In this document: positions 51,685 to 59,172 of the stretch, piece by piece
Layout of the letters: each line of letters begins with the position of its first letter
Position numbering within the stretch: position 1 is the stretch's first letter
Source: Opitutales bacterium
GTDB lineage: Bacteria > Verrucomicrobiota > Verrucomicrobiia > Opitutales > Oceanipulchritudinaceae
DNA: 63,217 bases
Direction of reading: 5' to 3'
NCBI GenBank assembly: GCA_020831585.1
Contig: JAFIGE010000008.1
Location: 1 to 63,217 of the forward strand
Notes under the pieces: model-generated
The model's input: only the letters and a program-made list of their open reading frames with translations
The model's database searches: none
Told to the model about the DNA's origin: nothing
Translations under genes and position numbers: made by a program

Positions 51685-52506
51685 ATGGAAATCATTTCCG
51701 TGATTGTGTCCTGCTTCAATAACTGGCGGACGGTGCAGCTGACGCTGTTTTCGCTGGAGGTACAGACGGATCGCTGCTTTCAGGTAACTCTGGCGGACGA
51801 CGGCTCCAACGAAGCCTTCCGCCGGGAAGTTGAGCAGTTTCGGGCGACGACCGTCCTGCCCATCGAACATGTCTGGCATCCGGACCAGGGTTTCCGAAAA
51901 GCGTCTATTCTCAACAAGGCGTTATGGGGGGCAAAGTGCCGATATCTGTTGTTCACCGATGGAGATATCGTCCTGCGGGCAGACTGGGTTTTCCAGCACC
52001 GGTTGGCCGCCCGGCGAAATACGTTCATGGCAGGCGGGAGCCATATCAATATTCCAAAGGACCTGCAACAGCGCATTACCCGTTCAGAAATCCAACAACA
52101 GTGTTTGTTTGATTATCGGTGGCTTTCCGATAATGGCGTATCATCGGCCCGGCGCATTCGGCTTCGGCTGGGCACTTATGGGTGGAGAGCCCGATTGCTG
52201 GACGCCTTGACCGCGTGTCGCGACAGCTTTGTGGGCTGCAGTACAGGTTGCTGGAAAGAAGATGTCGAGCGGGTGGGCGGCTTTGATGAAACGTTTGGCT
52301 ACGGCGGGGAAGACCGCGATCTCGGCATCCGATTGGCAAACGCCGGGGTTCGTGGCGTTCGTAAAAGGTATAGCTTCGCCTGCGTGCACATGGATCACTC
52401 CCGCCCATACAGCGATCCGGTGGAAGTAGCGCGTTGCAAGGCACTGTTGAAGGAGAGACGGCGGCGGGGAATCACCCACCTCGCCCGGAAACCGGAGGCA
52501 TCATGA
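51685..52506 (+). CDS. Family 2 glycosyltransferase with galactosyltransferase-like C-terminal motif
   Basis: A 273-residue protein from ATG 51685 (MEIISVIVSCFNNWRTVQLT). The GT-A fold is shown by IISVIVSCFNNW at the N-terminus, CRYLLFTDGDIVLRADWV (DxD-type metal site) at about residue 90, and YGGEDRDLGIRLANAGVRG (GT7-type ED motif) near residue 215. It is a soluble cytosolic transferase, usually for polysaccharide chain extension. It is isolated here between an ADP-ribosylglycohydrolase and methylase debris, with no other polysaccharide genes close by. Confidence 0.88.
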   Translation: MEIISVIVSCFNNWRTVQLTLFSLEVQTDRCFQVTLADDGSNEAFRREVEQFRATTVLPIEHVWHPDQGFRKASILNKALWGAKCRYLLFTDGDIVLRADWVFQHRLAARRNTFMAGGSHINIPKDLQQRITRSEIQQQCLFDYRWLSDNGVSSARRIRLRLGTYGWRARLLDALTACRDSFVGCSTGCWKEDVERVGGFDETFGYGGEDRDLGIRLANAGVRGVRKRYSFACVHMDHSRPYSDPVEVARCKALLKERRRRGITHLARKPEAS

Positions 52507-52901
52507 CCGTCTATTCGTTTCATTTTCCCGGGCTTGATTGCCCCTGGACCAGCAAGCGGACGATGGCGCGGCGAAATCAGCCGTCTGCGCGAAGCTCACC
52601 CAACCGAGCCCGCGACAAACTGAACGGCCTGCACCCAAACAACTTATGACCCGGCATGTTCTATTGTGAGGCGGATGAAATCTGTCGTGCCGGCAATGAA
52701 GACCGCCCAAAAGGCGGCACTCCCGTCGAGACGGGCAGTCCAAAGCTGGATGACCAAGCTGACTGGTGCCGTCGGAAAGATGTGTCAACGGCACCCTGAC
52801 TCCGTTCCTATCGTATTCGCTAATTTTGGCTCGGGTGTTGTGCTCTTTGCGAAAAGCCCTCGGCTTGACGGAGTTCAGTGCTGCGGACAACTTGAGAAAC
52901 T
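52507..52901. other. Non-coding stretch preceding methylase stub 1
   Basis: No gene supported. The last ~80 bases resemble the region before stub 2 (54520-54605), including CTCTTTnCGnAAAnCC and CGGCTTGACGGAGT, so the duplicated segment begins upstream of the stub start codon. Confidence 0.5.
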
Positions 52902-53090
52902 ATGGAACTGGCTTCATTAGAATTGTGCGCCGGTGCAGGAGGCCAGGCAATCGGATTGGAACGCGCGGGCTTCGCGTGTGCCGCAGCGGTCGAGTTGGAT
53001 CACCATGCCTGCGCGACCTTGCGCGCGAATCGCCCTCATTGGGAGATTCTTGAGCAGGATGTGCGCGATCTGGATGGAAGGGCCTTCCGG
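52902..53090 (+). pseudogene. 5' stub of a C5 DNA methyltransferase, copy 1
   Basis: ATG 52902 opens MELASLELCAGAGGQAIGLER, with AGFACAAAVELDHHACATLR and WEILEQDVRDLDGRAFR: motif I, the acidic loop and motif III of a cytosine-5 methylase. The sequence stops matching after ~62 codons and joins DNA derived from the end of the ADP-ribosylglycohydrolase gene. The catalytic PPCQ and all later motifs are absent, so it is non-functional. Confidence 0.85.
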
Positions 53091-53180
53091 CTGGCTCACC
53101 AACTGGACCGCCCGCCCACAGGTCGAAGGCGCTGCCCGCGCGCTGGCAAACTGAGGAGGGGTTTGGCCCTGGGTGCCCCC
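53090..53180 (+). pseudogene. 3'-end fragment of the ADP-ribosylglycohydrolase gene
   Basis: GGCTCACCAACTGGACCGCC and onward reproduces 51489-51560 with a handful of substitutions, including the TGA stop and the following AGGAGGGnTTTGGC. It encodes WTARPQV.GAARALAN in the frame of the original gene but is fused to a methylase stub in a different frame. Confidence 0.88.
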
Positions 53181-53581
53181 TCGCCGGTTCCTCCGCGAGA
53201 AATGCCTGTTGCTAAAGTGTAGTTGGGTCGGCCTTGGCCCCCAACACCAGTTTGATGGCCTGTTCATCCGCATCCAGCGAGGTTTTCGAAGGCTGTTACT
53301 GGCCAGTGGGCTGCCTGTACGAGTCAGCCCCCATCCCTATTGCCGCTAGCTCCGGCATGGCGGTCAGTTAGTTATGATCACGCAGTGGTTGGCCCAATTT
53401 TCCAGGCTACTGTTTTTTACAAAAATCATTAAATTCAAGCGCAGACCCTTCTGAGCATGACTGTAATCAAGCACGATATTTCTCCCGTGCTGTTCTAATA
53501 TAGAACACGAACTCCACCAAAATCAGTTATGTTACGTGAATGGAGTCAGGTGATCCTGAAAGGCGTGAATATCGTGGATCG
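53181..53581. other. Intergenic region before the XRE-HNH pair
   Basis: No gene supported. AT-rich stretches around 53395-53530 (e.g. CTGTTCTAATATAGAACACG near 53490, with inverted GTTCTA/TAGAAC arms) may be the promoter/operator for the XRE regulator. Confidence 0.45.
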
Positions 53582-53806
53582 ATGAACATTGTCGGCGGGC
53601 GTGTGAGGCTGGCCCGGCGCCAACTAAAGCCGCCATTGACACAAGACCAATTATCCGGACGCCTTGCCGGACATCGCGTTTCATTAGACCGCGCCGCCAT
53701 AGCAAAAATTGAATTAGGCCTTCGCCGGGTGACTGATTTTGAGACCGTGGCCCTAGCTCAGGTCTTGAAAGTCGATGTGACTTGGCTCCTTGGGATTCAC
53801 TCATGA
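53582..53806 (+). CDS. XRE-family helix-turn-helix regulator (C-protein-like)
   Basis: A 74-residue single-domain HTH protein. Residues from ATG 53582 (MNIVGGRVRLARRQL) lead into LTQDQLSGRLAGHRVSLDRAA, IAKIELGLRRVTDFETVALA and VLKVDVTWLLG, a complete lambda-repressor-like fold. The size and its position immediately before a nuclease gene, with a 4-base ATGA overlap, resemble controller (C) proteins of restriction-modification systems, which delay endonuclease expression. A TTCTA..TAGAA palindrome ~90 bases upstream is a candidate binding site. Confidence 0.8.
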   Translation: MNIVGGRVRLARRQLKPPLTQDQLSGRLAGHRVSLDRAAIAKIELGLRRVTDFETVALAQVLKVDVTWLLGIHS

Positions 53807-54486
53807 GTTTCGATCCCGGTTTGCTTTTGAGAAAGGCGACTGCCCGCGCGAAATCGGATGTCGCCAACAAAATGGTCTCGATGCTCCTGCATGAGCTGAG
53901 TCGTTTTATTTGTCTGGAGACGAAGTTTTTTATCAAAAGCCCTCCCTACATTGAGCTGACAATAGATTTCTTCGGGACTTTGTGCCCATATTGTCGGAGG
54001 GAACTCATTAAAGGCCAGTGCGTTGTCGAGCACCTTGAAGGTATGAATCGATACCGCGCGGGCCTGCACACACCCGGAAATGTTCTTGTCTCCTGCTCAG
54101 AATGTAATCGTGAGAAACGCCGGGACGACCAACGAAAAGACCTTCGGCTGGCACCGACGGGGTGGGGTTCATTCCTTCGACATGACGGTATACTGTGCAG
54201 CTCAATGGCTTGCAAATCTTGTGCCTATTGGGCAGGGTTATTTCCATCGTTCGTCGACAGGGCTGACCACCTCGCCAACGCCCGAAGGCGAATTCAATCC
54301 TTTCACGAAACTGAAGAAATCCGGCAAGTGATGCTTTTTTCGGAGCCCCTTCGATGTTCAGCAAAGAGTCTCCTAGAGGACTTTTATACGAATGCGCAGA
54401 ATGACGCTCGGGAGAGAGTATTCAACGCGCTGAGGGCCTTGCAGGCGAACGAGGGAAGCGGGCAGTGTAAGGAGCTGGATAAGTAG
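53803..54486 (+). CDS. HNH-family endonuclease, possible restriction enzyme
   Basis: A 227-residue protein. A zinc-bound HNH module is centred at residues ~65-115: CPYCRRELIKGQCVVEHLEG (first Cys pair and catalytic His), LHTPGNVLVSCSECNREKRR (second Cys pair and the conserved Asn). An N-terminal helical region (residues 1-60) and a C-terminal region with another Cys set (CSSMACKSCAYW) would give target binding. It is translationally coupled to an XRE regulator, which suggests a C-R arrangement, but no intact methylase is adjacent (only a stub lies on either side). A stand-alone or orphan nuclease is also possible. Confidence 0.75.
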   Translation: MSFDPGLLLRKATARAKSDVANKMVSMLLHELSRFICLETKFFIKSPPYIELTIDFFGTLCPYCRRELIKGQCVVEHLEGMNRYRAGLHTPGNVLVSCSECNREKRRDDQRKDLRLAPTGWGSFLRHDGILCSSMACKSCAYWAGLFPSFVDRADHLANARRRIQSFHETEEIRQVMLFSEPLRCSAKSLLEDFYTNAQNDARERVFNALRALQANEGSGQCKELDK

Positions 54487-54618
54487 ATGATGTTGGGTTC
54501 TCCGCGCGCTTGTAGGCTCTCTTTTGCGCCATAATCGGCGAAGATTGAGCGGATAAGCGCTCTTTACGGAAAACCATCGGCTTGACGGAGTGCAGAATTG
54601 CGGACAACTTGAGAAAGC

Positions 54619-54810
54619 ATGGAGTTTGCATCAGCACAATTGCCTGCGGGTGCAGGAGGCCCGGCAATCGGATTGGAACGCGCCGGCTTTGATCGCGCTG
54701 CAACAAAGGTTGAATTGGATCGCCGCGCCTGCCCAACCATACTCGTAAACCACCCCCGATGGCAGATTCTTGAGCAGGATGTGCGCGATCTGAATGGAAG
54801 GGCCTTCCGG
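54619..54810 (+). pseudogene. 5' stub of a C5 DNA methyltransferase, copy 2
   Basis: ATG 54619 opens MEFASAQLPAGAGGPAIGLE, with AGFDRAATKVELDRRACPT and WQILEQDVRDLNGRAFR, clearly the same protein start as stub 1 but already degenerate (C8 to P in motif I). It diverges at the same codon (GRAF) as stub 1. The upstream ~80 bases are also shared. It lies directly in front of the NgoMIV-like restriction gene, where the cognate methylase would be expected. Confidence 0.85.
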
Positions 54811-54848
54811 GGAGTGGATTTGTATGTCTTCGAAAGTGCCCCTTCTCC

Positions 54849-55709
54849 ATGAACGCCTCCGCCTTCGCCCACCTTCGTGCCAGCTTTTTTGAAAGCCTCC
54901 TGGATTCGGTTTTGACGACCGACAGCAACGGCATCCCCAGCATCGCGGATCGAAACCAGAAATCGAGTATCGCCATCTCACAGGGCATCGTTCGCCGACT
55001 CGGCGAGATCCAAATGGCGACAAAAGTTGCCGGGCAGATTTCCGGAAACTCATTTGAAACCAACTGCCTGGAATTCATTGAAAAAGCCTTTGGCCTGCTC
55101 TCTCATCTGCGGCCCGGGAATTGGGGAATCGAACGGGTGACGAATCCTCGCTCTGATGGCGTTGCCCGCTTCGAACAATATGCCCACCTGACCGCGCTGA
55201 AGAGACTGGCAAAAGTCGATGCCGATTTGGCCGCCTCCCTCGGCAATGATTATGCCGTTCTGCCCGATATTCTCCTCTTCCGCTGGCCCGAAGAAGACGC
55301 GGACATCAACCGGCACTCACCCCTTGTCGATGAATCGTTAGCCCGGCAAACGGGCCTGCGCCGGATAAACAACCCCCTTCCTCTCATCCACGCCAGTGTA
55401 TCCTGCAAGTGGACACTCCGCAGTGACCGCGCGCAAAACGCGCGTTCCGAAGCCCTTCATCTTATCCGCAACCGCAAAGGGGGGTGTCCGCACATTCTTT
55501 TTGTCACGGCCGAGCCGTCCCCCAGTCGGCTTTCTCCGCTGGCCCTTGGAACGGGCGACATTGATTGCGTCTATCACGTTGCTCTCCCCGAGTTGATCGA
55601 GAGCGTCCGTGAAATCGATAATGATGAGGCCCTTGCTATGCTCATGATGATGGTCGAGGGCAAACGCCTCAAGGATCTCACCGACCTTCCGCTGGACCTT
55701 GCCGTATAG
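54849..55709 (+). CDS. NgoMIV-family type II restriction endonuclease
   Basis: A 286-residue protein, the same length as NgoMIV. The known NgoMIV active-site residues fall at identical positions: E70 (GNSFE), D140 (YAVLPDILLF) and S185-C186-K187 (ASVSCKWTLRS), followed by DRAQNARSEALHLIRNRKGG. NgoMIV is a tetrameric enzyme that cuts GCCGGC in two copies. The gene appears intact with no frameshift. The cognate methylase is reduced to a 62-codon stub, although GCCGGC is present in the window (e.g. 6670-6675, 6799-6804). Protection must come from elsewhere or the enzyme is unexpressed or inactive. Confidence 0.92.
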   Translation: MNASAFAHLRASFFESLLDSVLTTDSNGIPSIADRNQKSSIAISQGIVRRLGEIQMATKVAGQISGNSFETNCLEFIEKAFGLLSHLRPGNWGIERVTNPRSDGVARFEQYAHLTALKRLAKVDADLAASLGNDYAVLPDILLFRWPEEDADINRHSPLVDESLARQTGLRRINNPLPLIHASVSCKWTLRSDRAQNARSEALHLIRNRKGGCPHILFVTAEPSPSRLSPLALGTGDIDCVYHVALPELIESVREIDNDEALAMLMMMVEGKRLKDLTDLPLDLAV

Positions 55710-56549
55710 ACCCCTCGCCTCGTTTAAGCAATTTTGGCCAAGTATTAAATTTACCACTCGGGCACAAGCCACCCGGCAATCAGTGAACTCCAAAACGGCT
55801 CATCTCATTTTTCCAGGGGGAAAAAGACATAATCCAGCACGGCGGTCCGGCCCGCACGGAGGGCGGTGCGGCGGGAGGCTACATTCAATCGATCAATGGT
55901 GCCGATGAACAGGCGGTTGCGCTCGCGGTGGGGCCGGTGGGCCCAAGCCCTCTGCGCGGAAGCAGCGAAGCCATGACCATTGAAAGCAGACAAGACCACC
56001 TCTTCGATCACCTCGCCCCGAACAACCGATTCGCGAGCACCCCTTGAAACGCCAGAGATGACCAGTCCGATGGATTCACGACAAAATTTGCGTGGAATCC
56101 GGTCGCTTGGTCAACCCATCATCCGCGACGCTACCTGACCCGAGGTGCGGGATTTCGACTACCGCGAGGCTCCATTGGCGCGGTTAAGTTGCTCGCTCGC
56201 CGGAGCCGCGTTCTTCAGACGCGGTTTGCGAGGGCCGCTTGCCGGGTTTGCGGCGGTAAAGGATTCCTTTTGCTCCGTTTTTCCAGCGGAGCTGGCCTGT
56301 TCTGAGAGGGTGGGAAAGGCGGCGGAGGGGGAATCCTCCGCGCAGGTGGACGAAGGCGGCGGGCAGCGGGACCGCCTAAAGGCGGGACTTGTCCAACAAG
56401 TCACTTGCTTAACGGAGCGCCATTGGGGCGCAAGCCCTCCGCTCCGAAGCTGGGCTTTCGTCCGGGATGTTGTGTTGAGCTTAACTGGTTGGAGTTGTGA
56501 CAGCGCAAAAGGCTTTGCATGGATCGGACAGATTGCTAGATTTTGGCGT
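55710..56549. other. Non-coding stretch with gene debris
   Basis: No supported gene. The minus strand near 55805-56030 ends a frame reading RNRLFIGTIDRLNVASRRTA then LDYVFFPLEK, possibly the tail of an unknown protein. Bases 56126-56165 resemble 57715-57753 of the metallopeptidase-like gene (CGCTACCTGACC...GAGGTGCGGGA) with an extra C, another partial copy. Confidence 0.4.
56126..56165 (+). pseudogene. Fragment copied from the HExxH protein gene
   Basis: CGCTACCTGACCCGAGGTGC and the following GGGATTTCGACTACC match the 3' part of the gene at 57309-57812 (codons for RYLTEVRDFGY), with one inserted C and a few substitutions. Confidence 0.6.
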
Positions 56550-56795
56550 ATGAAAGAAGAATTCAAACGACGGATTTCGATCAATCCCTCCGTGTGTTTC
56601 GGAAAACCGTGTATCCGCGGTCATCGGATTTGGGTATCCCTCATTCTGGACATGCTGACGGAGGGAATGATGATCGACGAGGTTCTGGCCGAGTATCCGC
56701 AATTGGAGAGAGAGGACGTTCTCGCGTGCCTTGCTTATGGCGCGGAGATGTCGCGCGAGCGTTACGTTGAAATTCCAGCGAGACAGATTGTTTAG
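56550..56795 (+). CDS. DUF433 antitoxin (VapB45-like)
   Basis: An 81-residue protein from ATG 56550. RISINPSVCFGKPCIRGHRIWVSLILDML is the DUF433 signature (P-x-I-x-x-G-x-P-x-I-x-G-T/H-R-I), with the C-terminal helix-turn-helix-like LAEYPQLEREDVLACLAYGAEMS. DUF433 proteins are the antitoxins of DUF5615 PIN-like toxins. The gap to the toxin gene is 22 bases. Confidence 0.88.
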   Translation: MKEEFKRRISINPSVCFGKPCIRGHRIWVSLILDMLTEGMMIDEVLAEYPQLEREDVLACLAYGAEMSRERYVEIPARQIV

Positions 56796-56817
56796 CGCGT
56801 AAGCCCCTCAAAACCCC

Positions 56818-57192
56818 ATGAAGTTTAAGTTGGATGAGAACCTGGGTGAAAGCGGGTTCAGCCTGCTGGCAAAAGCCGGTTACGACGTCAGCACGGTCGC
56901 AAAACAAAATCTCGAAGGAGCCGCAGACGATGTCCTCATTGAGGTTGCAAGGATAGAAGGCCGCTGCCTGATCACCCTGGATCTGGATTTCTCCAATCCG
57001 ATTCAATATCCACCGCAACGCTACGCTGGAATTGTTGTCCTGCGCCTGCCCAAGCCCTCGGGCTACCCAGAACTTTTGGAGTGCCTGCAAGTTTTGCTCC
57101 GCGGTCTGTCCAAAGTCGATAGCTTGGTTGGCAAACTGTGGATCGTGAGCCCATCCCAGATCCGGGAATATGCGCCGCTTGCGGATGATTAA
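56818..57192 (+). CDS. DUF5615 PIN-like toxin
   Basis: A 124-residue Mut7-C/PIN-like protein: FKLDENLGESGFSLLAKAGYDV starts with the K-x-D-E-N-L motif. ARIEGRCLITLDLDFSNPIQYPP carries the L-x-T-x-D-x-D-F acidic motif. GIVVLRLPKPSG is also a family landmark. It forms a standard DUF433-DUF5615 module with the gene upstream. The motifs are intact, so it may be an active ribonuclease toxin. Confidence 0.88.
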   Translation: MKFKLDENLGESGFSLLAKAGYDVSTVAKQNLEGAADDVLIEVARIEGRCLITLDLDFSNPIQYPPQRYAGIVVLRLPKPSGYPELLECLQVLLRGLSKVDSLVGKLWIVSPSQIREYAPLADD

Positions 57193-57308
57193 TCTCCCAC
57201 CTTCGAGTTGCCATGCCGCTGTGGCCTCTGACGCGCGCGAATCTCCTCATCACTATCTGTCTGGACCCCTTGCCCAAGTTGGGGCAGCTTACGAAAAGAA
57301 ACTGAGCA

Positions 57309-57812
57309 ATGGCTTCGGAAGACACTCAAGGAATAGATGATACAGCGACCTTCGCGCGCTTTGCGGCGCTGTTTTCGGCCTGGTCGGCGGAGATTGAACG
57401 GGCGGCGCACGTGCATGGGGCTCCGCTCGATGCACAAATGGCCGACGTGGCGCGGGCTGTGGGTGTGCGCCATCCGGAACGGATCCGCTTGCAGATCGTG
57501 GACGAGATTCCCTTCCCGTGGCACGATCCCGAACTGACCAAACTGGGCAAGCAACTCGGCCTCGTCGGCGAGGGGGTGCGGGGAAACGCGCAAATTTTCG
57601 GCTATGCCGTCTTGAGTGTGCCGGAATACGCCTGCTCGGTGGAAAAAATGGCCCACGAATTTGTCCATGTCATGCAAGTTGAACGGGAAGGGTCGTTCGA
57701 AGCCTTCGTCCGGCGCTACCTGACCGAGGTGCGGGACTTCGGCTACCATCACGCTCCCCTAGAGCTGGAAGCCTACGCGGCCAACGAGCGCTTCTCCCCT
57801 CCAGCGACCTGA
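57309..57812 (+). CDS. Putative HExxH zinc metallopeptidase-like protein
   Basis: A 167-residue protein with a central KMAHEFVHVMQVEREGSFEA helix (HExxH zincin motif) and a downstream Glu-containing helix (HHAPLELEAYAANE) that could supply the third zinc ligand, ending in Pro-rich residues. The first half has a helical region and an EIPFPWHDPEL...GLVGEGVRGNAQIFGYAV stretch. There is no signal peptide. The family is common as hypothetical proteins; the protease substrate is unknown. A partial copy of its 3' region lies at 56126-56165. Confidence 0.7.
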   Translation: MASEDTQGIDDTATFARFAALFSAWSAEIERAAHVHGAPLDAQMADVARAVGVRHPERIRLQIVDEIPFPWHDPELTKLGKQLGLVGEGVRGNAQIFGYAVLSVPEYACSVEKMAHEFVHVMQVEREGSFEAFVRRYLTEVRDFGYHHAPLELEAYAANERFSPPAT

Positions 57813-57929
57813 TCGCTGCGATTCGACACGACGGAGAATTAATCAGGAACATCCCCGGGAAGCGCTCTGCACGAATGCCTGCATGGCGGTAGCGCGCCGC
57901 AGCTATTGCCAAGCAGGCCAACCGCGCGT

Positions 57930-57967
57930 CCGTATCCTCGAATCTCTGATTCAGGGCGACCAGACCC
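57930..57967. repeat. REP-like palindromic repeat, family A, copy 4
   Basis: CCGTATCCTCGAATCTCTGATT followed by CAGGGCGACCAGACC. A diverged family member. The downstream GCGCCCCGCAGCCCCCGGAC...CGTCCACGGTTGCGGAA parallels copy 3. Confidence 0.8.
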
Positions 57968-58078
57968 TTGAAATGCGCCCCGCAGCCCCCGGACTAACGT
58001 CCACGGTTGCGGAATAGAAGATCTTTACCGGGCGTTCACTTTTGACGCGGCGGTCCGGCGCTACCGCCACGCATCCCG

Positions 58079-58480
58079 TCACCAACAGACACGCAACCCA
58101 TAATCAGCATAGTGCCCGGCGGCGGCATCGCGGGAGACGAAATGGTATCCCTCCCGAATGGCGATATGGATCAAGAGGCGACCAAAGGGATCTTTATGTC
58201 CGGAAACCCGTGACAGCGCGCAGAAGGCGGCGGCGGCTTCGGCATTGAGCGGTTCGATGTGCCAACCCTCGTCGCGGACAAACTGGGGAAAGTCCCCGGG
58301 GACCGCATTTTCCAGCGTCAGCTTGCCCAGGGAAAATTTGAGACTAATCTCCCAAAAAGAGACCGTGCTCACGTGGATCGGATTGGACGGATTGAGAAGG
58401 GCCCGGCGAGCCTTCAAAGAAAGGTGATCGGGTGCCTGCAAAGCCCACAGGAGTGCACAGGTATCCAAGAGCAGATTCAT
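58079..58480 (-). CDS. PIN-domain toxin with a missing catalytic Asp
   Basis: A 133-residue VapC/PhoH-like PIN protein. NLLLDTCALLWAL (Asp6), VSTVSFWEISLKFSLGKL (Glu44), and HKDPFGRLLIHIAIREGYHFVSRDAA (D118 at the end). The third acidic position in this subfamily is the second Asp of DPFDRLL, here Gly100 (DPFGRLL). The first Asp of the motif (D97) remains. The toxin may therefore be catalytically impaired. It is preceded by a Phd-type antitoxin with an ATGA overlap. Confidence 0.85.
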   Translation of the reverse strand: MNLLLDTCALLWALQAPDHLSLKARRALLNPSNPIHVSTVSFWEISLKFSLGKLTLENAVPGDFPQFVRDEGWHIEPLNAEAAAAFCALSRVSGHKDPFGRLLIHIAIREGYHFVSRDAAAGHYADYGLRVCW

Positions 58481-58713
58481 GAATCCAGAAACGAGGCATC
58501 ATCCAGTTTCCAGTCGTCCGCCACACCGACTTTGATCTTGCCCCGCAGACGTCCCAGTTTACGCGCCTGTTTTTGCGCCGGTGGCGGAGACAAAACGGCA
58601 ACCGTCCGGCGTCCGCGGCCGTAGGTGATCTCCACCCGCTCTCCACGCCGAACCGCTTCCAGGGCTTCCGGGAACCGCGCTTTGAATTCCCCTACCGTGT
58701 AAACCTTATCCAT
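58477..58713 (-). CDS. Phd/YefM-type antitoxin
   Basis: A 78-residue protein: MDKVYTVGEFKARFPEALEAVRRGERVEITYGRGRRTVAVLSPP is the Phd/YefM fold (dimerising helix then beta-hairpin). The C-terminal half (KLGRLRGKIKVGVADDWKLDD) ends in the D-D-W-K-L-D motif typical of PIN-partnered antitoxins. The stop overlaps the toxin start. Confidence 0.88.
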   Translation of the reverse strand: MDKVYTVGEFKARFPEALEAVRRGERVEITYGRGRRTVAVLSPPPAQKQARKLGRLRGKIKVGVADDWKLDDASFLDS

Positions 58714-59172
58714 CCCTCAAGGCTCTGGTTATCGAGACAACTTGTCAAGATGCTTGATCACGGCTCTTTCATGGGTCGCCACACCGGATACGATCACGAT
58801 CAAATTTCGCCATTGATAGCGGAATCGGGGTCGCCACCGCCTCCACTTGCGGGGTCGAGAGAAACGACACGGATTATTTCACCAACGCATGGTAGAAGGG
58901 CTGGATCAGGGAGGACAAACCGGGCAATCTGGAGTAACTCCAGACGCAGGGAAACCGCGCGGATGATTGTGGAATCGAAGCCCGCGTCGACAAACCGAAA
59001 ACACGCTGGAGGGCCATGCTCCGTCCACGGCCGTGGAAGGCAGGTCTCTTGCGTTGGCTGTTGCCTTGACGCCGGACGGGGGGAAGATGAACAACACGAC
59101 TTGTGCTGCACAACCGGTCACCGTCGGCGGACAAGATTGCTTGTTTCCGCACCCTCTTCCGGGGGCGGAGTG
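58714..59172. other. Non-coding stretch before the helicase fragment
   Basis: No support for coding: the open plus-strand frame here has no recognisable composition. A REP-like element (CTGGAGGGCCATGCTCCGTC) lies at about 59006-59025 and matches 49571-49590. The N-terminal half of the helicase was evidently lost from this region or replaced. Confidence 0.5.

Noticed and set aside
53476-53520. Inverted GTTCTA/TAGAAC as a proven C-box
   Set aside because: Symmetry and position are suggestive, but there is a single palindrome and no second half-site, so it is mentioned only as a candidate.
58573-59172. N-terminal ~200 codons of the open frame leading into the helicase fragment
   Set aside because: The frame is open but has no helicase motifs, overlaps the Phd antitoxin on the other strand, and its composition looks like non-coding DNA. 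The helicase was therefore started at 59173.
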